Source of the DNA: a candidate division WOR-3 bacterium
GTDB lineage: Bacteria > Hydrothermota > Tepidihabitantia > Tepidihabitantales > DTDR01
DNA: 64,000 nucleotides
Assembly: GCA_039801725.1 (NCBI GenBank)
Contig: JBDRVE010000001.1
Span: 41,168-105,167 of the forward strand
Reading direction: 5' to 3'
In this document: positions 1 to 8,106 of the stretch, in pieces
Layout of the letters: every line of letters begins with the position of its first letter
Position numbering within the stretch: the stretch's first letter is position 1
The notes under the pieces: generated by a model
What the model was told of the DNA's origin: nothing
The model's input: the letters and a program-made list of their open reading frames with translations, nothing else
Database searches by the model: none
Position numbers and translations under genes: made by a program

Positions 1-353
1 AAAGCCCTCTTGGCTTCTTCTTCGGTTACACCTTCTACTTCAAAAATTACTCTTCCTGGTTTCACTACCGCCACCCAGAAAGCCACATCTCCTTTTCCTT
101 TTCCCATTCGAGTTTCGGCTGGTTTTTTAGTCACTGGTTTATCAGGAAATATTCTTACCCATAATTTACCACTCTTTTTGAGCGATTTCATAATCGCCAC
201 CCTTGCGGCTTCTAATTGAGCAGCCGTAATCCACGCGGGTTCCAAAACTTGTAAACCATATTCACCAAAATCTAATTTATTAGCACTAGTTGCTTTTCCT
301 CTTCTTCTTCCTCGATGGTGCTTCCGAAATTTTACTCTTTTGGGCATTAACAT
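1..353 (-). CDS. rplP: 50S ribosomal protein L16 (uL16), 3' end cut by the window
   Basis: L16 of the large subunit, near the A-site tRNA and the peptidyl transferase centre. The visible 117 codons begin [11 protein letters not shown] and carry the family's basic N-terminus ([10 protein letters not shown]) and the central [13 protein letters not shown] block; the last ~20 residues lie outside the window. I chose the ATG at 353 rather than 347 because GGAGGA at 359-364 then sits 5 nt upstream. It follows rpsC with an 11-nt gap, the usual S10-operon order. Confidence 0.97.
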   Translation of the reverse strand, partial: MLMPKRVKFRKHHRGRRRGKATSANKLDFGEYGLQVLEPAWITAAQLEAARVAIMKSLKKSGKLWVRIFPDKPVTKKPAETRMGKGKGDVAFWVAVVKPGRVIFEVEGVTEEEAKRA

Positions 354-363
354 ATTTTCCTCC

Positions 364-999
364 TTATGGTGTTTCTAAATCTCCTTTATAAATCCAAACT
401 TTTACTCCAATTGTTCCATAAACGGTAAAGGCAGTATCTGTTCCATAATCAATATCAGCTTTAATCGTTTGTAACGGAACCCTTCCTTCTTGTAACCACT
501 CAGAACGAGCAATTTCCGCACCCGCAATTCTTCCGGAAATCCTTATTTTTATTCCCTTAGCACCCAGCCTCATTGCTTGACTAATATGCCTTTTCATTGC
601 TCGCCGATGAGCTACACGTTTTTCTAATTCGCGTGCCAATTGAAATGCGACGATTTTAGCGTCCAACTCTGGAACCCTTATTCCTTCCAAATCAATATCC
701 ACATCCACTTTCCGATCTATTAACTTTAAAATTTCTTCACGCAATTTATCTTTACTTTTCCCACTTCGACCACTAATAAAACCAGGCCGAGCGGTATAAA
801 TAAAAATATTGATTCTTTCAGGAAATCTTAAAATCTCAATATCGGAAATTAGTGCATCTTCATATTTTTCTTTTATAAAATCTTTTATTTTTAAATCTTC
901 TAAAAGATATTTTCGATAATTTCTTTCATCAAACCATTGAGATTTCCAGGTTTTAGTAATGCCTAATCGAAATCCGTAAGGATGTGTCTTTTGTCCCAT
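364..999 (-). CDS. rpsC: 30S ribosomal protein S3
   Basis: S3 (uS3) of the small-subunit head, lining the mRNA entry channel. At 211 residues it has normal bacterial length. It starts [13 protein letters not shown], the near-invariant S3 N-terminus, followed by a type II KH domain (about residues 38-110, with [11 protein letters not shown]) and the C-terminal S3 domain containing [18 protein letters not shown]. The start codon overlaps the rplV stop, which implies translational coupling within the S10 operon. Confidence 0.98.
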   Translation of the reverse strand: MGQKTHPYGFRLGITKTWKSQWFDERNYRKYLLEDLKIKDFIKEKYEDALISDIEILRFPERINIFIYTARPGFISGRSGKSKDKLREEILKLIDRKVDVDIDLEGIRVPELDAKIVAFQLARELEKRVAHRRAMKRHISQAMRLGAKGIKIRISGRIAGAEIARSEWLQEGRVPLQTIKADIDYGTDTAFTVYGTIGVKVWIYKGDLETP

Positions 1000-1367
1000 T
1001 ATTCCTCCTTTCCTATCTCTTCTTCTTTAGTTGCTACGGTAATATAAATATGAGAACTTCTTCTTCTTATCATCATCGCTCTTCCCATCGGTCCGGCTTG
1101 CCATCTTTTTAACATCGGACCAGGGGTTACTCTCGCTTCTTTTACATATAAATCTTCTTCTTTTATTTTTGCTTTTCCTGCTTTATAAATTGCATTGGCA
1201 ATTGCTGATTTTAAAGCCTTTAAAATCGGTACTTTATGTCTTGGCTTTGGTAAGAAATAAAGAATATTTAAAGCCTCTTTAGCATTTTTCCCACGAATCA
1301 ACTCCAATATCCGATTAGCCTTTTTTACTGAAATTCTTTGATAACGACTAATCGCCCTTGCTTCCAT
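999..1367 (-). CDS. rplV: 50S ribosomal protein L22
   Basis: L22 (uL22), which lines the peptide exit tunnel. The 122 residues contain the typical AKEALNILYFLPKPRHKVPI block and the C-terminal hairpin (GPMLKRWQAGPMGRAMMIRRR) that reaches the tunnel constriction. It lies between rpsS and rpsC with almost no spacing, matching the conserved order. A short acidic tail (ATKEEEIGKEE) follows the core fold. Confidence 0.97.
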   Translation of the reverse strand: MEARAISRYQRISVKKANRILELIRGKNAKEALNILYFLPKPRHKVPILKALKSAIANAIYKAGKAKIKEEDLYVKEARVTPGPMLKRWQAGPMGRAMMIRRRSSHIYITVATKEEEIGKEE

Positions 1368-1373
1368 AAATTA

Positions 1374-1664
1374 TTATTTCTCCTTTTCTTTACCTTTCTC
1401 TTTTCTTTGACCCGCATGGGCTCTAAATGTTCTTGTGGGAGCAAATTCGCCCAAACGATGACCCACCATTCTTTCGGTAATATATACTGGAATAAATTTT
1501 ATTCCATTATGAACCGCAATCGTATGACCAACAAATTCCGGTACAATCATACAAGCACGAGCATAGGTCTTTACTACTTTTTTTATCCCCTTTTCGTTCA
1601 TTTCCATTATTCTTTTGTATAATTTCTGGTCAATATAAGGTCCCTTTTTAGAACTTCTCCCCAT
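1374..1664 (-). CDS. rpsS: 30S ribosomal protein S19
   Basis: S19 (uS19) of the small-subunit head, where it forms an intersubunit bridge. [15 protein letters not shown] and the [23 protein letters not shown] segment are diagnostic. At 96 residues it is marginally longer than usual because of a lysine/glutamate-rich tail ([12 protein letters not shown]). It sits 2 nt downstream of rplB and 6 nt upstream of rplV in the S10 operon. Confidence 0.97.
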   Translation of the reverse strand: MGRSSKKGPYIDQKLYKRIMEMNEKGIKKVVKTYARACMIVPEFVGHTIAVHNGIKFIPVYITERMVGHRLGEFAPTRTFRAHAGQRKEKGKEKEK

Positions 1665-1666
1665 AA

Positions 1667-2509
1667 CTATTTCCTTCGCTGAACAATAAATTTATCTGAT
1701 GCCTTTCCTCTTTTTCTTGTTTTCTTTCCTTTTGCTAACAACCCTTTTTCTGAACAAGGATGCCTACCACCGTGGGACCTTCCTTCTCCACCACCCATTG
1801 GATGATCTATCGGATTCATAGCCACTGCTCTTGTTCTCGGTCTTCTTCCCATATGTCTTTTTCTACCGGCTTTTCCAATAGTTACGTCTTTATGTTCTGG
1901 TTTAGAAACTTTACCAATAGTAGCCATACAGTCTAAATGAAATTTTCTTATTTCTCCTGATGGCAATTTTACTACTGCATATTTTTCTTCTTTTGCTAAA
2001 ATTTGACAAGATGTTCCGGCTGCCCGAGCGATGTAAGATGGATAATTAGGATAAAGTTGTAGGTTATGAATTTCCACTCCCACAGGAATTAACCTGAGAG
2101 GCATAGCATTACCAATCTTTATCGGTATTTCTTTATCTCGCGTCGACATAACAATATCACCAATCTGTAAACCATCGGGAGCAATAATATAACGATATTC
2201 GCCATCTTGGTAACAAACCAAAGCAATCCAGGCAGTCCGATTTGGGTCATATTCGATAGAAACAACCTTTGCCGGTATATCGTATTTATCTCTCTTAAAA
2301 TCAATAATCCGATAATATTTCTTCTCTCCGCCACCCCGATATTTTGCGGTTATCCTACCTAAATTATTTCTTCCAGCTTTGCTCTTTTTAATTACTAAGA
2401 GAGGTTTATAAGGCTCTCTTTTAGGAACCCCCTCTAATTTAATAACGCTATAAAATCTTCGTGCTGGAGTAATTGGTCGATACTTTTTTATGTAAGTTCT
2501 AACTGCCAT
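1667..2509 (-). CDS. rplB: 50S ribosomal protein L2
   Basis: L2 (uL2), which supports subunit association and the peptidyl transferase centre. The 280 residues show the OB-fold and SH3-like halves, with [11 protein letters not shown] near residue 50 and the C-terminal [29 protein letters not shown] signature, including the conserved His of HPMGGGEG. It follows rplW by 2 nt. Length and motif order are ordinary. Confidence 0.98.
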   Translation of the reverse strand: MAVRTYIKKYRPITPARRFYSVIKLEGVPKREPYKPLLVIKKSKAGRNNLGRITAKYRGGGEKKYYRIIDFKRDKYDIPAKVVSIEYDPNRTAWIALVCYQDGEYRYIIAPDGLQIGDIVMSTRDKEIPIKIGNAMPLRLIPVGVEIHNLQLYPNYPSYIARAAGTSCQILAKEEKYAVVKLPSGEIRKFHLDCMATIGKVSKPEHKDVTIGKAGRKRHMGRRPRTRAVAMNPIDHPMGGGEGRSHGGRHPCSEKGLLAKGKKTRKRGKASDKFIVQRRK

Positions 2510-2511
2510 AA

Positions 2512-2796
2512 TTACCTCTCTAAACCTTCAATTCTTTCGCCTTCTTTTAAAGTAACTATTGCTTTCTTCCAAGAAGCAGTCCTTCCTTCAAAAAATCCCA
2601 TTCTCCTTGGCTTTCCACGCACATTCATTGTTCTAACTTTTTCTACCTTTACTTTAAATAACTCTTCAATCGCTCTTTTAATATCAATCTTATTAGCATT
2701 TTTAGCAACTTGAAAAACATACTGATTATATTCTCTTAATCTTAAAGCCTTTTCGCTTAAAATTGGTCTAATTATTATTTTTCTTGGGTCAAACAT
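2512..2796 (-). CDS. rplW: 50S ribosomal protein L23
   Basis: L23 (uL23) at the tunnel exit, the docking site for trigger factor and SRP. The 94 residues start [18 protein letters not shown], with RPxxSEK as the family signature, and include the [14 protein letters not shown] loop. The first 22 nt overlap the 3' end of rplD, so translation of the two is probably coupled. Confidence 0.96.
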   Translation of the reverse strand: MFDPRKIIIRPILSEKALRLREYNQYVFQVAKNANKIDIKRAIEELFKVKVEKVRTMNVRGKPRRMGFFEGRTASWKKAIVTLKEGERIEGLER

Positions 2797-3410
2797 AATT
2801 CTTTTAAACCCTCTAATCCACTTTCGGTAAATACAATCTTGTCATTTACCAAAACTTCGTAAGCATTCAAACTATTTGCTGGCATCAAAGTAAGATTGGG
2901 AATATTTCTTGAAGCCAATTTTATATTTTGGTCCATCTCTTTTACTACTAATAAAACATTCTCACCGTTCATTTTCAGATTTTTTAAAATATTATATATT
3001 AACTTAGTTTTTGGTTGTTCCAAAGTAAAGTTTTCCAAAAATAATACTGCCTTATCTTGATAGCGAGCAGAAAGCGCGGAAAGCAAAGCCAACCTTTTTT
3101 TCTTTTTTGGCAAAGAATAATAATAGTCTCTCGGTTTAGGACCAAAGACAATCCCTCCTTTTCGCCAAATCGGCGAACGAATAGAACCATGCCTTGCTCT
3201 ACCAGTATGTTTTTGTGGCCAAGGTTTTCTTCCTCCTCCTCTTACTTCGCCGCGAGTTTTAGTACAAGCGGTTCCTTGTCTTTGATTATTTAAATAATTG
3301 GTAACCGCTTCCCAAATTAAACCCTGATTTACTTCGCAACCAAAAATCTCTTCTGGTATCTCAATCTCTCCCTTTATTTCGCCATTAATTGATAAAAGTT
3401 CTGCCTTCAT
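2775..3410 (-). CDS. rplD: 50S ribosomal protein L4
   Basis: L4 (uL4), a tunnel-constriction protein and in some bacteria the autoregulator of this operon. The extended tunnel loop is visible at about residues 45-95 ([20 protein letters not shown], then [17 protein letters not shown]). It is 211 residues, slightly above the usual 201-207. It lies 2 nt after rplC and overlaps rplW. I saw no obvious L4-binding leader upstream of rpsJ, where only about 22 nt separate promoter and start. Confidence 0.97.
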   Translation of the reverse strand: MKAELLSINGEIKGEIEIPEEIFGCEVNQGLIWEAVTNYLNNQRQGTACTKTRGEVRGGGRKPWPQKHTGRARHGSIRSPIWRKGGIVFGPKPRDYYYSLPKKKKRLALLSALSARYQDKAVLFLENFTLEQPKTKLIYNILKNLKMNGENVLLVVKEMDQNIKLASRNIPNLTLMPANSLNAYEVLVNDKIVFTESGLEGLKELCLTQEK

Positions 3411-3412
3411 AG

Positions 3413-4042
3413 TTATTTACTAGTAGTTTTAGCTTTTTTAACTATTACTAAACTATTCCGATATCCAGGAATAGCACCGGAAATATAGGCCAAATGATTC
3501 TCTTCATCAATTTTTACAATTCTTAAATTTTTTACTGTTACTCTTTCGCAGCCATAATGACCAGGTAAAGTCCTTCCTTTCCAAGGTCTTCCGGGATCCG
3601 TACCACTTCCTAAAGAGCCTATTCGGCGATGAGATTGCGAACCATGAGAAGCCGGACCGCCACTCCATCCCCATCTCTTCATACCGCCTGCAAAACCTCT
3701 TCCTTTTGTCCAACCGGTAACATCAACCAAATCCCCTTCTTTAAAAACATCCCTAATTTTTATCTCTTTTCCCAGTTCAAATCCATCAGGATTATCTACC
3801 TTAAATTCCTTTAAATATCTCAAAGGTGGCAAATTTGCCTTTTTAAAATGACCACCCATTGGTTTATTGACTTTTTTAACTTCCTCAAATCCTAACTGAA
3901 TAGCGCAGTAATTATCTTTTTCTTTAGTTTTTTTCTGAACAACATAACAAGGACCAAGTTTCACAATCGTGCACGGAATTACTCGACCTTTCTCATCAAA
4001 TAACTGGGTCATCCTTATTTTTTTACCTAATAATCCCATCAT
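3413..4042 (-). CDS. rplC: 50S ribosomal protein L3
   Basis: L3 (uL3) of the large subunit. Its central loop reaches the peptidyl transferase centre and is seen as GRGFAGGMKRWGWSGGPASHG (about residues 118-138), followed by RRIGSLGSGTDPGR and KGRTLPGHYG. The 209 residues are normal length. The start is either ATG of the MM pair at 4042 and 4039; the second gives the canonical MGLLGKKIRMTQLF. It is 2 nt from rpsJ. Confidence 0.97.
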   Translation of the reverse strand: MMGLLGKKIRMTQLFDEKGRVIPCTIVKLGPCYVVQKKTKEKDNYCAIQLGFEEVKKVNKPMGGHFKKANLPPLRYLKEFKVDNPDGFELGKEIKIRDVFKEGDLVDVTGWTKGRGFAGGMKRWGWSGGPASHGSQSHRRIGSLGSGTDPGRPWKGRTLPGHYGCERVTVKNLRIVKIDEENHLAYISGAIPGYRNSLVIVKKAKTTSK

Positions 4043-4044
4043 AA

Positions 4045-4374
4045 TTAGGCTATTTTAATCTCCACATCAACACCGGCCGGTACTTCTAAACGAATTAAGG
4101 CATTGATCATCTCCGGAGTAGCATTATCAATTTCAATCAATCTTTTATGCACCCGTAGTTCAAACTGCTCACGCGATTTCTTATCAATAAAGGTTGAACG
4201 CAAAACCGTAAAGAGCGACCGCTTTGTCGGCAAAGGTATTGGTCCGGAAACATTTCCACCCAGTTGCTTAATAACATCCACAATTTGCCTTGCTGATTGA
4301 TCCAATATCCGATGGTCATAACTCTTTAGTTTAATTCTCACCTTTTCACCCTTAAATTCTTCAAATTCTTTCAT
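4045..4374 (-). CDS. rpsJ: 30S ribosomal protein S10, first gene of the operon
   Basis: S10 (uS10), a small-subunit head protein and, through NusB, part of antitermination complexes. Typical segments are [27 protein letters not shown] and the C-terminal [14 protein letters not shown]. At 109 residues it has a few extra N-terminal residues ([11 protein letters not shown]) compared with the usual 102-105. It is the first gene of the S10 operon here; tuf does not precede it. A promoter lies at 4397-4424. No clear SD is visible before the ATG. Confidence 0.97.
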   Translation of the reverse strand: MKEFEEFKGEKVRIKLKSYDHRILDQSARQIVDVIKQLGGNVSGPIPLPTKRSLFTVLRSTFIDKKSREQFELRVHKRLIEIDNATPEMINALIRLEVPAGVDVEIKIA

Positions 4375-4396
4375 AATAACGTAAAATTAGTTAATA

Positions 4397-4424
4397 ATTT
4401 TAATAAAAATTTTTGAAAAGTCAA
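4397..4424 (-). promoter_or_regulatory. Promoter of the S10 ribosomal operon
   Basis: On the minus strand TTGACT (4419-4424) and TAAAAT (4397-4402) are 16 nt apart. The -35 box overlaps the stop codon of the upstream QueD-like gene. The -10 box ends 22 nt before the rpsJ ATG, so this unit has a real though SD-poor leader. Confidence 0.7.
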
Positions 4425-4771
4425 GAAGAGTTTTCTTCATATTCGCAAGCATATTTTTCATTTTCCCATAGTCTAATTTTTTTAATCGGATATTTCTCTT
4501 TTATCTTATAAAACAAATATTTCGCAACATTTTCACAAGTTGGTAGGAAATCAAATATTTCATTTAGAAACTTATGTTCGGGCAGAATACTTTTTAAATA
4601 CTTTTCCACCTCACGAAAATCAAATTGATAACCTTTCTTTTCAATATCTTCCTCTTTAATAAAAACTTCTACTAAATAATTATGACCATGTATTTCTTCA
4701 TCCCCCAAGAAATCAGTCAATCGATGAGCCGCACTAAAATAAGAACGAATAATAATATAATAGAAACCCAT
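4421..4771 (-). CDS. queD: 6-pyruvoyl-tetrahydropterin synthase / QueD-like protein lacking the catalytic Cys
   Basis: A T-fold enzyme of the PTPS/QueD family. QueD converts dihydroneopterin triphosphate to carboxytetrahydropterin for queuosine and other 7-deazapurines. Zinc ligands are visible as FSAAHRL (His16) and IHGHNY (His28, His30); the PEHKFLNE and PTCENVAKYLF blocks and a C-terminal Glu are present. The family Cys of C-x3-HGH is replaced by Asp24 (GDEEIHGH), as if a carboxylate served instead, so the exact reaction is uncertain. I chose the ATG at 4771 (116 residues); a TTG at 4789 would add six residues. It is 19 nt downstream of the barrel gene. tgt elsewhere in the window makes a queuosine role plausible. 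Confidence 0.8.
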   Translation of the reverse strand: MGFYYIIIRSYFSAAHRLTDFLGDEEIHGHNYLVEVFIKEEDIEKKGYQFDFREVEKYLKSILPEHKFLNEIFDFLPTCENVAKYLFYKIKEKYPIKKIRLWENEKYACEYEENSS

Positions 4772-4790
4772 AATAATTTTAAAAATCAAA

Positions 4791-5483
4791 TTAAAAACCG
4801 GATTGAAAAGTTATATAGGCAATCCGGTTTAAGTGACAACTATTATTATGATGATTTTTAATAATTTCTCTTAAAGCAAAAAGAAAGCGAACCTGCTCAC
4901 TAAAATTCCAGGCAATTCCTGTATTTAAAAAGCCATAATTTCTAATATCTCTTTTCTCATCATAAAAAGAAGAAGAATATTCTAATATCAAATTAAAATC
5001 GCTTGGTAATAATTGGCTTATTGATAAAAAGAAATTAACTTTATCCCGATAATTAACTCCGCCCGAAATATTGGTATTAGTAAAATCAATTGTTTTGCCT
5101 AATAATAAATAAAACATCTTTTCTGGAACAGTATAACCATTTTTCGTTGAGTCATAACTACCAAATCCTTGGGTATCAAAACCCAAAATTACATCAGGAA
5201 AAACAAAACTTTCTTCGCCAATAATCTTTAAACGGATTTGAAATTCGGGTCCTCTTTTTTGGGGAAAGGTTGGCTTACCACTTCCTAAAATACTATCCCC
5301 CGAATAAGAGACACCCATATTTAACCTATCAAAAAGTCCAATCCCAAAGTTTGCCATTATTCCATTATTTCCTTGCAGTCTAAATCCAATTAAATATTCA
5401 CCATGACTTAAAAAACTTGGTGAAGGGTTATCAATAAGATAGGTTTGATTAAAAATAATAGATGTTAAAATAATAAATATCAT
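4791..5483 (-). CDS. YjbH-like outer-membrane beta-barrel protein
   Basis: A 230-residue exported protein with a short hydrophobic N-terminus (MIFIILTSIIF). Next comes a segment resembling the start of YjbH-type barrels (PSPSFLSHGEYLIGFRLQGN, FGIGLFDRLNMGVSY). The rest consists of alternating hydrophobic strands ending in a terminal Phe (YITFQSGF), as expected for a BAM-assembled outer-membrane barrel. Its function is unknown; relatives are tied to exopolysaccharide. A leaderless promoter precedes it, and the QueD-like gene follows in the same unit. Confidence 0.65.
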   Translation of the reverse strand: MIFIILTSIIFNQTYLIDNPSPSFLSHGEYLIGFRLQGNNGIMANFGIGLFDRLNMGVSYSGDSILGSGKPTFPQKRGPEFQIRLKIIGEESFVFPDVILGFDTQGFGSYDSTKNGYTVPEKMFYLLLGKTIDFTNTNISGGVNYRDKVNFFLSISQLLPSDFNLILEYSSSFYDEKRDIRNYGFLNTGIAWNFSEQVRFLFALREIIKNHHNNSCHLNRIAYITFQSGF

Positions 5484-5489
5484 AGATAA

Positions 5490-5517
5490 ATATTAACAAA
5501 AAAATAGATAATGTCAA
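5490..5517 (-). promoter_or_regulatory. Leaderless promoter of the YjbH-like gene
   Basis: Minus-strand TTGACA (5512-5517), 16-nt spacer, TAATAT (5490-5495), then only 6 nt to the ATG at 5483. Transcription should start on or next to the start codon. Confidence 0.7.
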
Positions 5518-5567
5518 ATTGATTGACAAAAATATTATCCTTCACTTATTTTGATAAATTAAAGGAG

Positions 5568-5728
5568 TTAATTAAGTAATCTTCCTTTTTTTATCACATC
5601 TTTTATAATCTCTTTTATTCCGTCTAATATCTCTTTTTTTAAACCTTCTTTTATTGCCTTTTCATCTGTCTCCTTTATCTTCTCTAATCTCTTTTTCTTT
5701 AATAGTTTGCGATATTTTCTCGCCTTGT
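5568..5728 (-). pseudogene. Out-of-frame C-terminal extension of the XRE regulator
   Basis: This stretch stays open in the frame one base off from the upstream regulator. It encodes a lysine-rich amphipathic segment (NKARKYRKLLKKKRLEKIKE, later KEIIKDVIKKGRLLN) ending at the stop 5568-5570. It has no ATG, GTG or TTG of its own. The simplest reading is the true C-terminus of the regulator, separated by a one-base deletion, a sequencing error in a T run, or programmed slippage. Confidence 0.55.
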
Positions 5729-6490
5729 TTAGATAATAAAATGTAAAGGTAAGGGCACCCCTTTTTCACATAAATATTTTTTTATTAAATATTCTAATTT
5801 TATACATTCCCTCCGATATTTTAAATAGCCTTCAGCCATTCTTTTCCTCTTTTTATCAGTTATTGGTTTCACTTGATTTATTCTTTTTAATGCCATTTTA
5901 TAAGCCTCGTAAGTAATTTTTGCTATTTTTGCTAAATGAAGTTTGTCTAAATTTCCTTCTTCTGCCTTCTTGTTTATCTCTAAAAAATAATTCTCATCTT
6001 TTCCATCTAAAAGACCATAAAATACCTTTTCACTAAACTTGATATATTTTCTAACTATTGAAGGTTCATAACCAAAAGGAAGCAAATAATTTTTTATCTT
6101 CCATTCTAATTCCTTCGGATAATTAATAAAAGGCTTTGATGAAAACCTTAATCCAAAACTATAACGAAGTTTTTCTCTTACTAATTTCATTCCATTGCTT
6201 GCCTTTGCTTTCTCTTTTATCTTTAATAAGTTTTCTATTTCATATCCCTGGATTTTGCTGAAAAATTCTCCATAATGAATATTTATTGCCTTTAAATAAT
6301 TTAAAATCAAAAATATGGAAGGATTTTTAATCTCGCCCCTTTCTAATCTTGATAAATCACTTATACTTTTCCTACAATATTTGGCAATCTCTTTTAAACT
6401 ATATCCCCTTTCTTTCCTCATTTCTCTTAATAACTTTCCTATAAATTTTCTTAACATCACCTTATTATAACCATTAAAGATTTTTTTCAA
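5729..6490 (-). CDS. XRE-family HTH regulator, probably frameshifted at its 3' end
   Basis: A 253-residue protein with an N-terminal XRE/Cro-type helix-turn-helix at about residues 15-75 (LLREMRKERGYSLKEIAKYC, SDLSRLERGEIKNPS) and a helical C-terminal domain of no family I recognise. I take the TTG at 6490 as start; the alternative is ATG at 6457. The frame ends PLPLHFII-stop. Restoring one T in the TTTT run just before that stop reads on as HFYYLNKARKYRKLLKKK and continues for ~50 basic, helical residues to a stop at 5568. A 17-bp palindrome abuts the TTG start, suggesting autorepression. Confidence 0.75.
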   Translation of the reverse strand: MKKIFNGYNKVMLRKFIGKLLREMRKERGYSLKEIAKYCRKSISDLSRLERGEIKNPSIFLILNYLKAINIHYGEFFSKIQGYEIENLLKIKEKAKASNGMKLVREKLRYSFGLRFSSKPFINYPKELEWKIKNYLLPFGYEPSIVRKYIKFSEKVFYGLLDGKDENYFLEINKKAEEGNLDKLHLAKIAKITYEAYKMALKRINQVKPITDKKRKRMAEGYLKYRRECIKLEYLIKKYLCEKGVPLPLHFII

Positions 6491-6507
6491 TTTGCATAGT
6501 ATGCAAA
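6491..6507. promoter_or_regulatory. Perfect 17-bp palindrome, likely operator of the XRE regulator
   Basis: TTTGCATAGTATGCAAA is an 8-bp perfect inverted repeat around a single central base, directly adjacent to the TTG start of the regulator. On the minus strand it contains a -10-like CATACT placed 7 nt before the TTG. A dimeric XRE protein bound here would block its own promoter. The operator role is inferred. Confidence 0.6.
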
Positions 6508-6577
6508 AATTTTAAAAATAGAAATTTCTTATAAGTCTTTATATTTCAAATACTTATTTTAGATTTAATAAAAAGAT

Positions 6578-6805
6578 AGGGAACGTATCTCTCCAGCCTA
6601 TTCTGTCCGTCTTAATAAGTCTCTTATTGCTAACTTTAATAAGGTTCTTGTTATTCGTTTTCATAATGGTATTATCATTAATTCTAATAAAAGTATTATT
6701 ATTAATTTTAATAAGCATATTATTATTGGTTTATATAAGCCTATTACCGTTGCTATAATAAAGTTTATTATCCATAAACTTCTTATGATTTTGGCTATTT
6801 GTTGA
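6578..6805 (+). repeat. 24-nt tandem periodic array (seven units), reads as octapeptide repeats
   Basis: The motif AATAA(G/A) recurs with exact 24-nt spacing at 6614, 6638, 6662, 6686, 6710, 6734 and 6758. The plus frame is open from a TAA at 6569 to a TGA at 6803. It reads as degenerate octads such as NFNKVLVI, NSNKSIII and NFNKHIII. No start codon lies at its 5' end, so it is either a coding remnant or a non-coding array. It fills the gap between the XRE regulator and pyrE. The segment 6508-6577 is plain AT-rich DNA. Confidence 0.6.
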
Positions 6806-6840
6806 TTGTTGAGAAAATTTTTATATACTACCTGGTCTTT

Positions 6841-7383
6841 CTAAGGGAGATATTTTTTACAAAGGGGACATTCTTCTTTCTCAAAAATTGGCACCTTTTT
6901 TTTGTAAAGAGCAATATATTTAAAATCTTTTATCTTCTCAGTACTTCTATCAATTAAAACAGCGATACCAGCAATTTTACAACCAAAAGGCTTTAAGGCA
7001 TTGATTGTTTCCCTTATTGAGTTACCCGTTGTTAATACATCGTCAATGATTAAAACTCGGTCGGTTTTCTTAATAACAAACCCTCTTTTTATTATCCTTC
7101 TTCCATTTTCTTTTTCAGCAATAACTAATCTTTTTTTTAGTTGCCGAGCAAGTTCATAGGCAATAATTGCGCCACCTGTTGTCGGTCCACAAACAACATC
7201 AATCTTTTTATCTTTAAATTCTTTTTTAATCAAACTACAAAATTTTGTTAATAAATTTGGGTGTTCAATAATTCGAAATTTTTCAAAATAATATTGGGAA
7301 TGATAACCAGAAGATAATAAGAAATGTCCTTCTTTTAATACTTGATATTTCAACAAAAGTTTCTCAATCTCCTTTGGTTTCAT
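6841..7383 (-). CDS. pyrE: Orotate phosphoribosyltransferase
   Basis: Transfers phosphoribose from PRPP to orotate, giving OMP (fifth step of UMP synthesis). The PRPP loop is VLIIDDVLTTGNS and the upstream VVCGPTTGGAIIAYELAR block matches the family. At 180 residues it ends with CPLCKKYLP, a CxxC tail seen in some deep-branching PyrE proteins. Its first 20 nt overlap pyrF. It is the last gene of the rpmF-pyr unit. Confidence 0.95.
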   Translation of the reverse strand: MKPKEIEKLLLKYQVLKEGHFLLSSGYHSQYYFEKFRIIEHPNLLTKFCSLIKKEFKDKKIDVVCGPTTGGAIIAYELARQLKKRLVIAEKENGRRIIKRGFVIKKTDRVLIIDDVLTTGNSIRETINALKPFGCKIAGIAVLIDRSTEKIKDFKYIALYKKKVPIFEKEECPLCKKYLP

Positions 7384-8104
7384 ATACTTTTTTTATCTCT
7401 TCTTTAATTTTTAATATTAATTCTATCGGATCTTCGGCTTTTAATATTGGTCGGCCAATCACAATATAATCAGCACCGGCTTCCGCTGCTTCGCCAGGAG
7501 TCAATGTCCTTTGTTGATCATCTTTTGGTATCTCAATTTCTGGTATTCTTATCCCTGGTGAAACAACTAAAAAATCTTTGCCACATTCTTCTTTTATTCT
7601 TTTTATATCGCGAGGCGAAGCAACCACACCATCTAAATTAGCTTTTTTAGCGATTAAGGCTAATTTTATTACCATATCTTGGAAATTTTCTTCTTTTATA
7701 TTTAAGGTTTCTAATAAACTATATTCTTTAAAACTTGTTAGCAAAGTCACACCAATAATTTTCGGTCTTTCTTTTATTTTTTTCCTCTCACAATAGTTAA
7801 ACACAAAATCGACTGTCCTTTTTAGCATTTCATAACCACCAAGAATATGTAAATTAAACATATCCACTTGCCATTTTAGACAACTCTCACAAGCCTTTTC
7901 AACAATAGAGGGAATATCAAAGAATTTTAAGTCTAAAAACACCTTTTCATTATATTTTTTTATCATCTTTAACACATTGGGACCAATCCGCGTAAAAAGA
8001 TATAAACCAACTTTAAACATATCGGGCCAGCCTTTTAAACGGTTAACAATCTTTCTTGCTTTTTGGGCAGAATCAACGTCTAAAGCAATAATTATTTTGG
8101 TCAT
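7364..8104 (-). CDS. pyrF: Orotidine 5'-phosphate decarboxylase
   Basis: Decarboxylates OMP to UMP, the final de novo pyrimidine step. The catalytic Asp-Lys-Asp array is visible as FLDLKFFDIPS near residue 60, the N-terminal strand is IIALDVDSAQKA, and the phosphate-gripper end is ADYIVIGRPILKAEDP. The 246 residues are normal. It follows pyrD by 2 nt and overlaps pyrE by 20 nt, so the four pyr genes are very likely one translational unit. Confidence 0.95.
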   Translation of the reverse strand: MTKIIIALDVDSAQKARKIVNRLKGWPDMFKVGLYLFTRIGPNVLKMIKKYNEKVFLDLKFFDIPSIVEKACESCLKWQVDMFNLHILGGYEMLKRTVDFVFNYCERKKIKERPKIIGVTLLTSFKEYSLLETLNIKEENFQDMVIKLALIAKKANLDGVVASPRDIKRIKEECGKDFLVVSPGIRIPEIEIPKDDQQRTLTPGEAAEAGADYIVIGRPILKAEDPIELILKIKEEIKKVYETKGD

Positions 8105-8106
8105 AT

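Noticed and set aside
6578..6805. CRISPR array
   Set aside because: The period is 24 nt with no conserved repeat/unique spacer division, units diverge throughout, and no cas genes are present.
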